Source: Candidatus Colinaster equi (GTDB lineage: Bacteria; Bacillota; Clostridia; Lachnospirales; Lachnospiraceae). Taken from it: a stretch of DNA of 64,000 bases. Both the position numbers and the translations under genes were made by a program. The stretch's first letter is position 1; each line of letters opens with the position of its first letter. The stretch covers positions 62,001 through 126,000 of the forward strand of contig JAGHVF010000002.1 of NCBI GenBank assembly GCA_018064425.1, given 5' to 3'. Shown piece after piece: positions 37,301-46,211 of this stretch. A model generated the notes under the pieces. The model was not told the origin of the DNA. It made no database searches and was given only the letters and a program-made list of their open reading frames with translations.

Positions 37301-40300
37301 AACTTCCGAATAAGGAACTCGTAGTCTACAAAGAAAAACGTTATACCTACAAGGAAACGGCAGATATCGCGAACAGTATAGCTCAGTATATTATAAAACT
37401 GGGACTTAAGAATAATGATGTGGTAAGTATTCTGATTCCGAGATCCGAATGGATGATTTTGGCAACCTACGGTGTCTTAAAAGCAGGATGTGCCTATGAA
37501 CCTCTTGATCCTTCTTACCCGTCAGAGAGACTTGGTTTCATGGTAAGCAATGCAAACGCAAAACTTTTGATTGCAACAAAAGACCTGGTGGGAATGATTA
37601 AAAATTATTCCGGGGAAATTCTTTTTATAGAAGATATTGCAAGCCTTCCAAAGGCACCAAAAATAAATGTTAAGAATGATCCCGATGATTTATGCGTTTT
37701 GCTGTATACCAGCGGAACTACAGGTAATCCAAAGGGCGTTATGCTTACCCACAAAAACGCAACAGCTATTGTTCAATATAACAAGAGAAAACTTGAATTA
37801 ACTTCGGATGTTGTTAATGCAGGCTACGCATCCTTTGGCTTTGATGCCGGCTTTAACGACTTGGTTACAATACCGTCTGTTGGCGGAACAATACATATTA
37901 TTCCGGAAGATATTCGTTTGGACCTTAAGGCGTTGGACGAATATTATACGGAAAACAAAGTAAGCTATGCCGTTTTCACTACACAGGTGGGAAGACAGTT
38001 TGCACTTATGACAAAATCGCCTTACTTAAAGAAGCTGGCAGTGGGCGGAGAAACATTGGTTCCGTTGGACACATCGCAATTGGGATTCGATATGTACAAT
38101 CTCTATGGACCGACGGAGTGCTCGGTATATGTTTCAAATATTAAGGTTGAGGATTTTGATTTACGTATTCCAATAGGAACGCTAAATGAGAACATAAAGG
38201 GATATGTTGTAGACAGTAGTTTTAACCGGTTACCTGTAGGCGCACCGGGTGAATTGGTTATTGCAGGGCCTCAGGTGGGAAAGGGCTATCTGAATCTCCC
38301 TGAGAAAACAGATGAGGTCTTTGTAGAGAATCCGTTTGCAAAGGAAAAAGAGAATAATTGGGCGTACCGCACAGGTGATATTGTAAGATTTTTGCCAAAC
38401 GGCATGCTTGATTATATCGGAAGACGTGACGGTCAGGTAAAAATTCGTGGATTCCGTGTGGAACTTGCGGAAATAGAAGAAGTTATTCGTCGTTTTGCAG
38501 GCATAACAGATGCAACGGTTGCGGCTTTTGATGATCTTTCGGGCAAGAAATATATTGCTGCCTATGTTGTATCCCAAAAAGAAGTTGATATTGCCGCATT
38601 AAATAGCTTTATTGCTTCGGAAAAGCCGGCGTATATGGTTCCTGCGGTAACAATGCAGATTGATAAAATACCGCTTAACCAGAATCATAAAGTTAACAAG
38701 CGTGCATTGCCGAAGCCAAAAAGAAAAGTTGAGAATATAAAGCTTCCTCAAAATAGTTTACAGCAGACAATTTATGATATATGCAGTCAGGAACTTGGCC
38801 ATAGCGAGTTCGGTATTGATATGGATTTATTTGATGCCGGATTAACATCAATCGGAATCATTCGACTTAATGTGGAACTTGATAAAGCTTTGAACATTTC
38901 CTTTAAAGTATCGGACATCAGAGAACACAGCACGGTAGAAAGTCTGGCTGAGTTTGCCTGCAGTTTGGAAACACAGGAAGAATACGAAATTTTTGAAGAC
39001 TATCCGTTAAGTAAAACCCAGATGGGAATATATATTGAGTGCAGTTCAAATGCTGATACCGTAACTTACAATATTCCTTTAATGATGAAGTTGGGCAAGG
39101 GCCTTGATGTGGATAGGCTCTGCAATGCAATAAAGATGGCTCTTAATGCTCATCCATATACAAAGACCACACTTTTTGCTAATGATCAGGGTGAAATAAG
39201 AGCAGCGAGAAATGATGAAAATGAGCCGGTTGTAAGCCGCATCAAGTGCGATGCTATTCCGACATCGGCTGAGTTGATTAGACCGTTCAAACTGTTGGGA
39301 GAGTCTCTTTACAGAGTGTCAATATATGAAGCAAATGATGGAAATTATCTGTTTATGGATTTCCACCATATTATCCTTGATGGTATGTCGGAAAACATTC
39401 TTTTAGCTGATATCGGAAAGGCATATGAAGGAAGAGAACTTACAAAAGAGCGATATACCGGATATGAAGTCGCGCTTGATGAAGAATCGACGTACAATTC
39501 AAAGGAGCATGAACTGGCAAAGGAGCATTTCGACCTTATTTTCAAGGGATGTGATCCGGATTGTATGCCGCCGAAGGCTCCGGAAAAGACAAAGACAGGC
39601 GCAGGATTTGCGACACGCAATGCGTCTACCGCAAGCGTAGCTGTTACTAATTATTGTAAGACAAACAATTTTACCGCAAATGCATACTTTAATGCCGCAT
39701 TTGCTTATACATTAAGCTGCTTTGGGAATTTCGAGGATGCTGTATATACTACAATTTACAATGGAAGAAATGACTCGAGACTTTCTTCATCCGTAACAAT
39801 GTTAGTTAAAACCCTTCCCGTTTTAGTGCACACGGAAGGAAGTATTGCGGTAAGCGAAATGATTAAAGCTGTTCAGGATCAGCTTATCGGAAGCATGTCA
39901 AATGACATTTATTCTTTTGCGGAAATATCGGCAGCTTACGGAATTCGTTCCGACATATTGTTTGCTTATCAGGGAAGTGAATTTGTGCTTGATACATTCT
40001 GCAACGAGAAGGCGGAAATTGTTCATTTGACGCAAACAACTGCAAAATCCCCGATTACAATTACCGTATTTTTGAAAGATGGCAGATATGAGTTGAACGC
40101 AGAGTATCAGTGTGAGCGTTATAACGCAGCTTTTATCGAAAGCTTCTTGGAAGTATTCGATAGAGTCCTGGCGGAATTTGCAAGGAAAGAGCGCGTCGAA
40201 GAAGTAGATATATTATCATCCGAGGCCGCATCTCGTATGGAAATGATAAATGATACCGGATTGGATTTTGAGAATATTTCGGCAGCTCGACTTTTTGAAA

Positions 40301-43227
40301 AATGGGTAGAAGTTAATCCTGATAAGATTGCGGTTATTTCTGCCGGTGAAAAACTGACATACAAAGAGCTCAACGATAAGGCTAATGTTCTGGCAGCAAG
40401 ACTTATCAAAATGGGAGTTGCAAAAGATTCAATAGTTGGATTGTTACTAAAAAGAAGCGTCAATATCCCTGTATGCGAGTTGGCAATATTGAAGGCCGGA
40501 GGTGCTTTCTTACCGATACTTCCGGAATATCCGGATGATAGAATTATTTTCTGCCTGGCTGATTCGGAAAGCAAGGTTGTGATTACAACCGATGAGATAA
40601 AAAATGATAAGCAAGGTTTGTTTAACGATGAGAAAAAGTACTCGGTTTTGACACTTGAAGATATTGAAAATGACGAACCGGCAGATAATCCTGTCGATAC
40701 ACCGGATACGGATGCGTTGGCATATTGTATTTACACATCCGGTTCGACAGGTGTGCCTAAGGGTGTAATGATTGAAAATCATAATCTGGCAAATTTTGTC
40801 CAGACTTTTTCTGTTGCAAAGGATATGTTCAATAGTGAGAACGGTGGCGAAACAGGTATTGCGTTAGGTTCTGTTTCTTTTGATATTCATATTATTGAAA
40901 TTCTGTTGCCATTGTGTAACGGCAAGACAGTAGTCATCGCAACCGAGGAAGAAGTACATAATCCGGTATCGTTCACGGATTTGATGTTAAAAAATAATGT
41001 TGATGTAATGGCATGTACACCATCGTTTATTATGAACATGCTCGGAATAGAGTATTTTGAGAAAGCGCTTAGCGGTATAAAGTCAATAATGGTTGGCGCG
41101 GAGATTTTTCCGGCGGGATTGTATGAGAAACTTGTAAGTGTATCTCCGAATATATATATCGTAAATGCATACGGACCGACGGAATGTACCGTTTCTGCCA
41201 GTGCAAAGCATATTACGAATGCAGAGGGAATAACAATCGGCGGACCTGCACCCAACTATAAGCTTTATATCATTGATAAATTCGGACGTAAAATGCCGCT
41301 TTATGCAACAGGAGAACTTCTTATCTGTGGAGAAGGCGTCGGAAGAGGATATATTAATCTTCCAGAAAAGAATGCCGAGGTATTTACGGAAATTGATGGA
41401 ATAAGGGGCTATAGGAGCGGTGATGTAGCAAGATTCAATTCAGACGGCGAGCTTGAATTCAGTGGACGTATGGATAATCAGGTTAAACTTCGCGGTTACA
41501 GAGTGGAACTTGATGAAATCGAAAAGACAATTTGCGATTTTGCCAATGTCAAAATATGTAAGGTTGTAGTCCGTAATAATGGTTCTGAGGATTATCTTGT
41601 AGCATTCTTTACTGCCAATACGGAAGTTAATATTGAAGATCTGACCGCCTACTTAAAGAGCAAGCTGACATACTATATGGTTCCGGATGTGATAAAACAA
41701 TTGGATGCAATGCCGCTTACTCCGAATGGTAAGATAGATAAAAAGGCTCTGCCTAATGTAGAGAGAACCAAGAAGGAAAAATCAAGAAAAGCACCGAAGA
41801 AATCACTTGAGCAGGAATTGTGCGATTTGTTTGGAAATGTGCTTGGCTTTGATGAATTTTATGCAGATGACAACTTCTTTGAAGAGGGAGGAACATCTCT
41901 TTCGGCTTCAAAGATTATTATGCAGCTGCAGTCAAGAGGCATGACTGTGGAATATCAGGATATCTTTGACAATCCTACACCGGAAAGGTTAGCTGAGGTT
42001 ATTGAAAGAAGCAGAAGGGTAGCTTCGAATACTGTTACTGACTCCGGTACTGATGATATCGTTTCGGATTATCCGGAGCAGCTAAAGTACAATACTTTGG
42101 AATATGCCGGAGAAGTTAAACGTGAACCTCTTGGTAATGTTCTTCTTACGGGAGCCGTAGGATTCTTGGGTATTCATATACTTGATGAGTTGATAAGACG
42201 TAAAGAAGGCAAAATTATTTGTCTGATTAGACGCGGAAGTTTTGCGTCTGCTACAAATCGACTTAAAAGTATGCTTATGTATTACTTCGGCGAACTTTAC
42301 GAAGATGCAATCAGAGAACAAATAGTTGTTGTTGATGCGGATATTACGGATGATGTAATTGATTTGCTTGCAGATTATGAGATTAATACAATAATCAATT
42401 GTGCTGCTATTGTAAAACACTATGCCGCAGATGATATTTTGGAAAGAGTAAATGTTGGCGGCGTTGAAAATATGATTAAAGTCGCAAAGGCAAAAAATGC
42501 CAGACTGGTTCAGATTTCAACAATTTCAATCCCGGGTGCTCATACGGAAGAAACATACAGACGCAGCTTGAAAGGGTACGAAAATAAACTGTTTGTTGTG
42601 GACGATATGGGAAATAAATACAGTATTTCCAAATATCATGCAGAGCTTAAGGTGTTGGAAGCAATTAAGAACGGTATGAGAGGTAAAATTGTCCGTGTCG
42701 GCAATCTTATGGGACGTCAGAAAGACGGTGAGTTCCAGATTAATCTTGAGACAAACGCATTTTTAAATGCTGTAAGAGGATTTGCGACTATTGGTAAATC
42801 ACCGATAAGCCATGCAACGGACCCGATGAGTTTTTCACCGGTTGATATGACTGCAAAGGCGGTTGTTCTTTTGGCCGGAACCAATGATAAATTTACTGCT
42901 TTTAATGCAGATAGCAGATTTAGATTTGATGAGTGGCAGCTTATTGAGGCGGCAAACAAATGTGGTGTTAAAATTACGCCGGTACCGGATGAGGAATACT
43001 ATGCCGATTACCACAAAATGCTGGGTGACGCTAAGATTAATGCAAAACTTCAGGGACTTATGACCAATGACCGCCCGGATATTCACGGCGTTGAATCCGA
43101 TAACAAATTCACCACAAATATTTTGTATCGTTTGGGATTCTCGTGGGTATTGCCGGATAGCAGTTACCTTGAACGAGTATTAAACGGATTGTTATCGTTG
43201 GATTATTTCGGAGATGATACTTTATGA
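34303..43227 (+). CDS. Trimodular nonribosomal peptide synthetase, A-T-C-A-T-C-A-T-R
   Basis: 2974 residues from ATG 34303 (AGGAG 7 nt upstream). Order: A1 (~1-470, YTSGSTGNPKG at 133), T1 (Ser512 in GGDS), C1 (HHIVFDG at 683-689), A2 (~1000-1470, core at 1135), T2 (Ser1516 in AGLTS), C2 (HHIILDG from 1688), A3 (~2010-2480, core at 2144), T3 (Ser2532 in GGTS), reductase R (~2600-2970: NVLLTGAVGFLG, catalytic YxxxK at 2773-2777). All active residues are present. There is no thioesterase, so the chain is released reductively as aldehyde or alcohol. By hand alignment to GrsA the pocket codes are TFGFIVGGGK, DANFAGLVYK and DIIAMGAVSK. A1 lacks the Asp that binds an alpha-amino group, suggesting a non-amino-acid starter. 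Product unknown. Confidence 0.95.
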   Translation: MDNFIIKFLRVVEEHGNEPAVSDEFGTFSYAEFLDYSLIVAGNLKSKGVQFGSRVIIEIHRCKEYAGCLMGCWLMGAVAIPLSDDYPEDRLDYIKKDSQYEIIIDEDFIKNMDMSVKATPLVADMETDGLVIYTSGSTGNPKGVIHDFYSMSEVANRNAVHDQSEDTERNNVVGLVAPFTFIVGVGLFLSAMSISKHLVIVSDEIRRDPFKLAKYYDDNNIESSFVPPRMVNFMLENNKSLKVISVGSERITNLYFDDKPVVINGYGSTELFGGTLAFKIDKKYENTPIGVPFGNEKVYVLDDKNNEVQRGELCVSGYIAKGYLNRPEETKKAFIKNPFKNIDGYDRMFRTGDIVERLPDGNLVFIERKDWMIKINGQRVEPLEVEKTIRRLPGIKEVAVKDFSDDNGLTYLAAYYACDEKLTSEEIKEFCKNNLTSYMVPAFYIKMDSLPLNPNGKLDRINLPKPDASLFKSEYIPPENKIEEAICNAMEAVLKCGKLGRCDDFFLLGGDSIKAIKTINLLFDLPLDTESFMAGRTPKDIAALIEKGGTGGISFEKVKKDVYPLTASQLGVYLALEANPNTLMYNNPVSIEIEKGVDVEKLIAAIEKSVNNHGAYHCNISICDGQPCMVPCDRVFAVKKCTTKNMEDALTGFVEPFDLENGELVRACIFDDGARKVLAFDAHHIVFDGTTLSILLGEISKCYEGKDIYEERNSAFDISTYEEILKTTQEYKEAGEYFDQLFDGREVSNDFPCDYEDRNIAKQGSLDRSITLDQGKLLKFLKENNFTENSLFLAAFAFVLAKYNGTDTSLVSVGESGRHTSMSFNTAGMMVKTLALPTDLKEESDITDYIRKLQNTFRLSIKNDIYPFGEVAGKYGFTNDFSFVYQGDNFSTLHLGDIALPVRGIDNPDAMNKLTLMVFSDGNNYRFSFRYRADLYSLEIMEAFADAYACAVSDFIEKETVEEVNLISKEQEERLDSFCAKTFELQDKTITEFFDEWAEKLPNKELVVYKEKRYTYKETADIANSIAQYIIKLGLKNNDVVSILIPRSEWMILATYGVLKAGCAYEPLDPSYPSERLGFMVSNANAKLLIATKDLVGMIKNYSGEILFIEDIASLPKAPKINVKNDPDDLCVLLYTSGTTGNPKGVMLTHKNATAIVQYNKRKLELTSDVVNAGYASFGFDAGFNDLVTIPSVGGTIHIIPEDIRLDLKALDEYYTENKVSYAVFTTQVGRQFALMTKSPYLKKLAVGGETLVPLDTSQLGFDMYNLYGPTECSVYVSNIKVEDFDLRIPIGTLNENIKGYVVDSSFNRLPVGAPGELVIAGPQVGKGYLNLPEKTDEVFVENPFAKEKENNWAYRTGDIVRFLPNGMLDYIGRRDGQVKIRGFRVELAEIEEVIRRFAGITDATVAAFDDLSGKKYIAAYVVSQKEVDIAALNSFIASEKPAYMVPAVTMQIDKIPLNQNHKVNKRALPKPKRKVENIKLPQNSLQQTIYDICSQELGHSEFGIDMDLFDAGLTSIGIIRLNVELDKALNISFKVSDIREHSTVESLAEFACSLETQEEYEIFEDYPLSKTQMGIYIECSSNADTVTYNIPLMMKLGKGLDVDRLCNAIKMALNAHPYTKTTLFANDQGEIRAARNDENEPVVSRIKCDAIPTSAELIRPFKLLGESLYRVSIYEANDGNYLFMDFHHIILDGMSENILLADIGKAYEGRELTKERYTGYEVALDEESTYNSKEHELAKEHFDLIFKGCDPDCMPPKAPEKTKTGAGFATRNASTASVAVTNYCKTNNFTANAYFNAAFAYTLSCFGNFEDAVYTTIYNGRNDSRLSSSVTMLVKTLPVLVHTEGSIAVSEMIKAVQDQLIGSMSNDIYSFAEISAAYGIRSDILFAYQGSEFVLDTFCNEKAEIVHLTQTTAKSPITITVFLKDGRYELNAEYQCERYNAAFIESFLEVFDRVLAEFARKERVEEVDILSSEAASRMEMINDTGLDFENISAARLFEKWVEVNPDKIAVISAGEKLTYKELNDKANVLAARLIKMGVAKDSIVGLLLKRSVNIPVCELAILKAGGAFLPILPEYPDDRIIFCLADSESKVVITTDEIKNDKQGLFNDEKKYSVLTLEDIENDEPADNPVDTPDTDALAYCIYTSGSTGVPKGVMIENHNLANFVQTFSVAKDMFNSENGGETGIALGSVSFDIHIIEILLPLCNGKTVVIATEEEVHNPVSFTDLMLKNNVDVMACTPSFIMNMLGIEYFEKALSGIKSIMVGAEIFPAGLYEKLVSVSPNIYIVNAYGPTECTVSASAKHITNAEGITIGGPAPNYKLYIIDKFGRKMPLYATGELLICGEGVGRGYINLPEKNAEVFTEIDGIRGYRSGDVARFNSDGELEFSGRMDNQVKLRGYRVELDEIEKTICDFANVKICKVVVRNNGSEDYLVAFFTANTEVNIEDLTAYLKSKLTYYMVPDVIKQLDAMPLTPNGKIDKKALPNVERTKKEKSRKAPKKSLEQELCDLFGNVLGFDEFYADDNFFEEGGTSLSASKIIMQLQSRGMTVEYQDIFDNPTPERLAEVIERSRRVASNTVTDSGTDDIVSDYPEQLKYNTLEYAGEVKREPLGNVLLTGAVGFLGIHILDELIRRKEGKIICLIRRGSFASATNRLKSMLMYYFGELYEDAIREQIVVVDADITDDVIDLLADYEINTIINCAAIVKHYAADDILERVNVGGVENMIKVAKAKNARLVQISTISIPGAHTEETYRRSLKGYENKLFVVDDMGNKYSISKYHAELKVLEAIKNGMRGKIVRVGNLMGRQKDGEFQINLETNAFLNAVRGFATIGKSPISHATDPMSFSPVDMTAKAVVLLAGTNDKFTAFNADSRFRFDEWQLIEAANKCGVKITPVPDEEYYADYHKMLGDAKINAKLQGLMTNDRPDIHGVESDNKFTTNILYRLGFSWVLPDSSYLERVLNGLLSLDYFGDDTL

Positions 43228-45200
43228 GAAATGGCAAGAAAAGAAAAGGTTCACTTACCCAATCTTTAACATTCAGAATGGCAGTACTACTGATAACGAT
43301 GTTTCTGTTAACGAGTTTGTGTTGCTATCATACGGTTGCCGGACTGGTTAATGAACAGGAAAAAATATATTGCGAGGCTGTTGCCAACAACTTCTTGGAT
43401 TCCGTATGCGCTCAAGCCGCAGAAAGGGGGATTCCGGTTGACGAACGTTCTGCCTCGATAATAGATACTTTGGGCAGAAAATTGTGCAATAGAAATGTGG
43501 TGTCATATGTTTTTACCTATGTAGTTTGTCCTGAAGAGAATAAGGTTATGGTTTTGGGCGTGTCAGCTCAAAATGAGAGCATGGGAGAAATCAAAGAATT
43601 AAAGAAGAAACGTCTGCAGGAACTGGATTATCCAAATGATGACAGCTTCGAGTTATGGATTAGCGGACTGTCTGATTCCGGTATTAAGGACAAAAAGAAT
43701 GAAACAATTTGTGCCGTATGCAGTCAGCAAGATTCCTTCGGAAATATCGTAAAGGCGGGAGCTGCAATAACGGTAAAGGCTATGGATGATGATACCAATG
43801 AGGATTTTAAGCCTTTGATACTGATTATTATTGTAATGTTTTTTGTACTAATGTTGTGCATTTACCTGATAATGAAAAGTAAGGTGTTACGACCTGCAAA
43901 ACGAATCGGCCAATTCATGACAGCTTATATAAAGGACGGTAAGCGAACCGAGAATAAACTGGAGGAATGCGGCAGTTACGAGTTTGACCTTATTGCACTT
44001 TCTCTAAATGAAATGATTGATGAGCTGGATTCCTACGTTGAGAATATTAAGGAACTGAACGAAGCGCAGGCCAGTCATAAAGCGGAGCTTGACATTGCTT
44101 CATCTATTCAGCAGGGATTTCTTTCACCGGGTCGTTTTAGAGCTGCCAATTGTGAAATAGCTGCAATGATGACACCGGCAAAAAACGTTGGCGGAGATCT
44201 TTACGATTATATGGTTCTTGATGACGGCCGAATATTTGTGTCCATTGCCGATGTTTCGGGAAAAGGTATTGCGGCTTCAATGTATATGGCAGTTACATTG
44301 GTATTTATGAAGCAGTATGCTTCGGCAGGAAACAGTCCTGCCCAAATTCTTAGGGAAACAAATAACATCATTGCGCGCAATAACAAGGGAATGTTGTTTG
44401 CCACAGCATTTATCGGTATATACAATCCCGAAACAAGGGAATTTGTATACTCTAATGCAGGACATCTTCCTCCGTACATTATAAGCAACAAAGCCAAGCC
44501 ATTAACAAGTATACAGAACCTGGTACTTGGTTTGTATCCTGACGAGCAATATGAAGAAGAAAAGATTCGATTGGATTACGGTGACATTGTATTCTTATAT
44601 ACCGACGGCGTAACAGAAGCCATAAACGAGAATAAGAAATTCTTTGGAGAGAAACGACTTGAAAATATCATTAATGAATATGTGGTTTCCGATGAAAAGA
44701 ACATCGTAAAGTATGTGTACAATGATGTAGTCGATTTTATGGGAAAGGCGGAACAGTTTGATGATATTACAATGTTGGCATGTGTTGTTAAGCACAGGAC
44801 AACATTGGAATTGAAACCCGATACCAAGGAATTTGCGAAAATCAAAAATCAAATTCTGGAATCCGAATTAGACCATTCAATGAAGCTTTCATTATGTGTT
44901 GTCGCAGAAGAGATATTTGTTAATATATGTTCCTATGCTTTTGAAAAGTTTGAATCGGACAAAGAACCCTTTATCAAGTTTACATTTGAACATTCAAATC
45001 GTATTTTGATAAAATTTGAAGATAATGGTATTCCGTATGACCCTACAACGAATGTGGATATGGATGTCGATTATGATCCCGATGAACAATTGGGCGGCTT
45101 GGGAAGAATTATTGCATTTAACATAGCAGACAGTGTAGGTTATAAATATGAGAATGATATTAACAAGTTGGTTATAATAAAGAATCTTAAGGAGGATTAG
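43224..45200 (+). CDS. Membrane SpoIIE-type phosphatase fused to anti-sigma-type kinase
   Basis: 658 residues. One membrane helix (~18-41), an external sensor region (~42-194), a second helix (~196-218) and a HAMP-like linker lead to a SpoIIE/PP2C phosphatase: SIQQGFL (~292), GGDLYDY with Asp325, ADVSGKG, TDGVTEA and FDDITM, a full metal-binding set. A GHKL kinase domain of the RsbW/SpoIIAB type ends the protein (~545-655), with N-box EEIFVNICSYAF, G1 EDNGIPYDP and G2 GGLGRI. So one protein could phosphorylate and dephosphorylate a STAS partner in response to an external signal. It overlaps the NRPS stop by 4 nt (ATGA) and precedes that STAS gene. Confidence 0.92.
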   Translation: MRNGKKRKGSLTQSLTFRMAVLLITMFLLTSLCCYHTVAGLVNEQEKIYCEAVANNFLDSVCAQAAERGIPVDERSASIIDTLGRKLCNRNVVSYVFTYVVCPEENKVMVLGVSAQNESMGEIKELKKKRLQELDYPNDDSFELWISGLSDSGIKDKKNETICAVCSQQDSFGNIVKAGAAITVKAMDDDTNEDFKPLILIIIVMFFVLMLCIYLIMKSKVLRPAKRIGQFMTAYIKDGKRTENKLEECGSYEFDLIALSLNEMIDELDSYVENIKELNEAQASHKAELDIASSIQQGFLSPGRFRAANCEIAAMMTPAKNVGGDLYDYMVLDDGRIFVSIADVSGKGIAASMYMAVTLVFMKQYASAGNSPAQILRETNNIIARNNKGMLFATAFIGIYNPETREFVYSNAGHLPPYIISNKAKPLTSIQNLVLGLYPDEQYEEEKIRLDYGDIVFLYTDGVTEAINENKKFFGEKRLENIINEYVVSDEKNIVKYVYNDVVDFMGKAEQFDDITMLACVVKHRTTLELKPDTKEFAKIKNQILESELDHSMKLSLCVVAEEIFVNICSYAFEKFESDKEPFIKFTFEHSNRILIKFEDNGIPYDPTTNVDMDVDYDPDEQLGGLGRIIAFNIADSVGYKYENDINKLVIIKNLKED

Positions 45201-45202
45201 TG

Positions 45203-45505
45203 ATGATAATTGAACAAAAGAATGATAACGGAAAAGTTACGTTGGTTATAGAAGGATGGTTGGATCATGACAGCGCATCACAGCTTGGCGATGTAATAGA
45301 GACTATAGATGCTGCAAATGAACTGATACTTGATTTGGAGAAGGTTGAATATGTATCATCTGCAGGAATCAGAATGATTGTTTTAGCTCACAGAAAAGCA
45401 AAAGAAGTGAATGCGGAATTCTCTGTAATAAATGTAAATTCCGAGGTGATGACAATCCTTTCAATGACAGGGCTTGATAAGAAGCTTGCAATTACAGGAA
45501 AGTAA
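45203..45505 (+). CDS. STAS-domain anti-sigma factor antagonist
   Basis: 100 residues, the size of SpoIIAA/RsbV. AAGGAGG is 7 nt upstream of ATG 45203, two nt after the previous stop. The conserved strand-helix junction reads LDLEKVEYVSSAGIRMIV; aligned to SpoIIAA (DSSG), Ser53 is the predicted phosphorylation site. Its expected partner is the kinase/phosphatase encoded immediately upstream. Classic antagonists release a sigma factor; none is encoded nearby, so the output target is unknown and may be another protein. Confidence 0.92.
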   Translation: MIIEQKNDNGKVTLVIEGWLDHDSASQLGDVIETIDAANELILDLEKVEYVSSAGIRMIVLAHRKAKEVNAEFSVINVNSEVMTILSMTGLDKKLAITGK

Positions 45506-45521
45506 ATCAAAACATTTGAAC

Positions 45522-45550
45522 TTGGTAATTGCGATGCCGTATGGTACAAT
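45522..45550 (+). promoter_or_regulatory. Promoter of the ABC transporter operon
   Basis: TTGGTA, a 17-bp spacer and TACAAT preceded by TGG (extended -10), 31 nt before the ATPase start. It lies directly after the STAS gene, and no terminator separates them, so read-through from the NRPS operon is possible. Confidence 0.6.
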
Positions 45551-45580
45551 GTCTAAGTATGAGTCTAAGAGGATTGTGCA

Positions 45581-46189
45581 ATGATATCGATTGATAAGGT
45601 ATGCAAAAGCTTTGGCAAAAAGGTGGTACTTAAAGATGTTTCTTTTGATATGGAAGAAGGAATGATTGTGGGTATCACAGGTCGCAACGGTTGCGGAAAG
45701 ACTACTCTGTTGTCAATAATTGCAGGTGTCGAGAGACCGGATGCCGGAAAAGTATCCGGAGTTGTAGCAGGTAAAAATATAGGCTATGTTCCGCAGATTA
45801 ATCCTTTATTATCTGATATGTCTGTTGCCGACAATCTTAAACTGTGGGGAGACAGCAAGGAGAATATTGCTCATATCATTGAGCAATATGAGCTTGATAC
45901 AATATTGAAGCAGAAGGTAAGTAAGCTATCCGGAGGTATGAAACGAAGAGTAGCTATTGCGTGCGCGCTTGTTAATCATCCGAGATTGCTTGTTTTGGAT
46001 GAGCCGACAGCTTCGCTTGATATAGTATATAAGCGTATGATTCATGCTGAATTGAAGGACTATACACAAAAAGGCGGAAACATTATTATGGTATCGCATG
46101 AAGAGGATGAACTTGCAATGTGTGATAAATGCTACTATTTGCATGATGGCATAATAGAGACATATTCAAGGGACAGGGTGAGTGTTTGA
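45581..46189 (+). CDS. ABC transporter ATP-binding protein
   Basis: 202 residues, a compact ATPase subunit. Walker A GRNGCGKTT, Q-loop in YVPQINP, signature LSGGMKRR, Walker B LLVLDEPTAS and the H-loop MVSHEEDE are all present. It resembles ATPases that pair with ABC-2 type export permeases. The following genes include two ABC-2-like permeases, making a complete exporter likely. Position directly after the NRPS-phosphatase-STAS operon makes export of the peptide product attractive, but this is inference from order alone. Confidence 0.92.
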   Translation: MISIDKVCKSFGKKVVLKDVSFDMEEGMIVGITGRNGCGKTTLLSIIAGVERPDAGKVSGVVAGKNIGYVPQINPLLSDMSVADNLKLWGDSKENIAHIIEQYELDTILKQKVSKLSGGMKRRVAIACALVNHPRLLVLDEPTASLDIVYKRMIHAELKDYTQKGGNIIMVSHEEDELAMCDKCYYLHDGIIETYSRDRVSV

Positions 46190-46211
46190 TACTGAGTATG
46201 AGGAGGACAAG

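Noticed and set aside
45203..45505. STAS protein as part of a full sigma-factor operon
   Set aside because: No sigma factor gene lies in the window; the output partner is left open.
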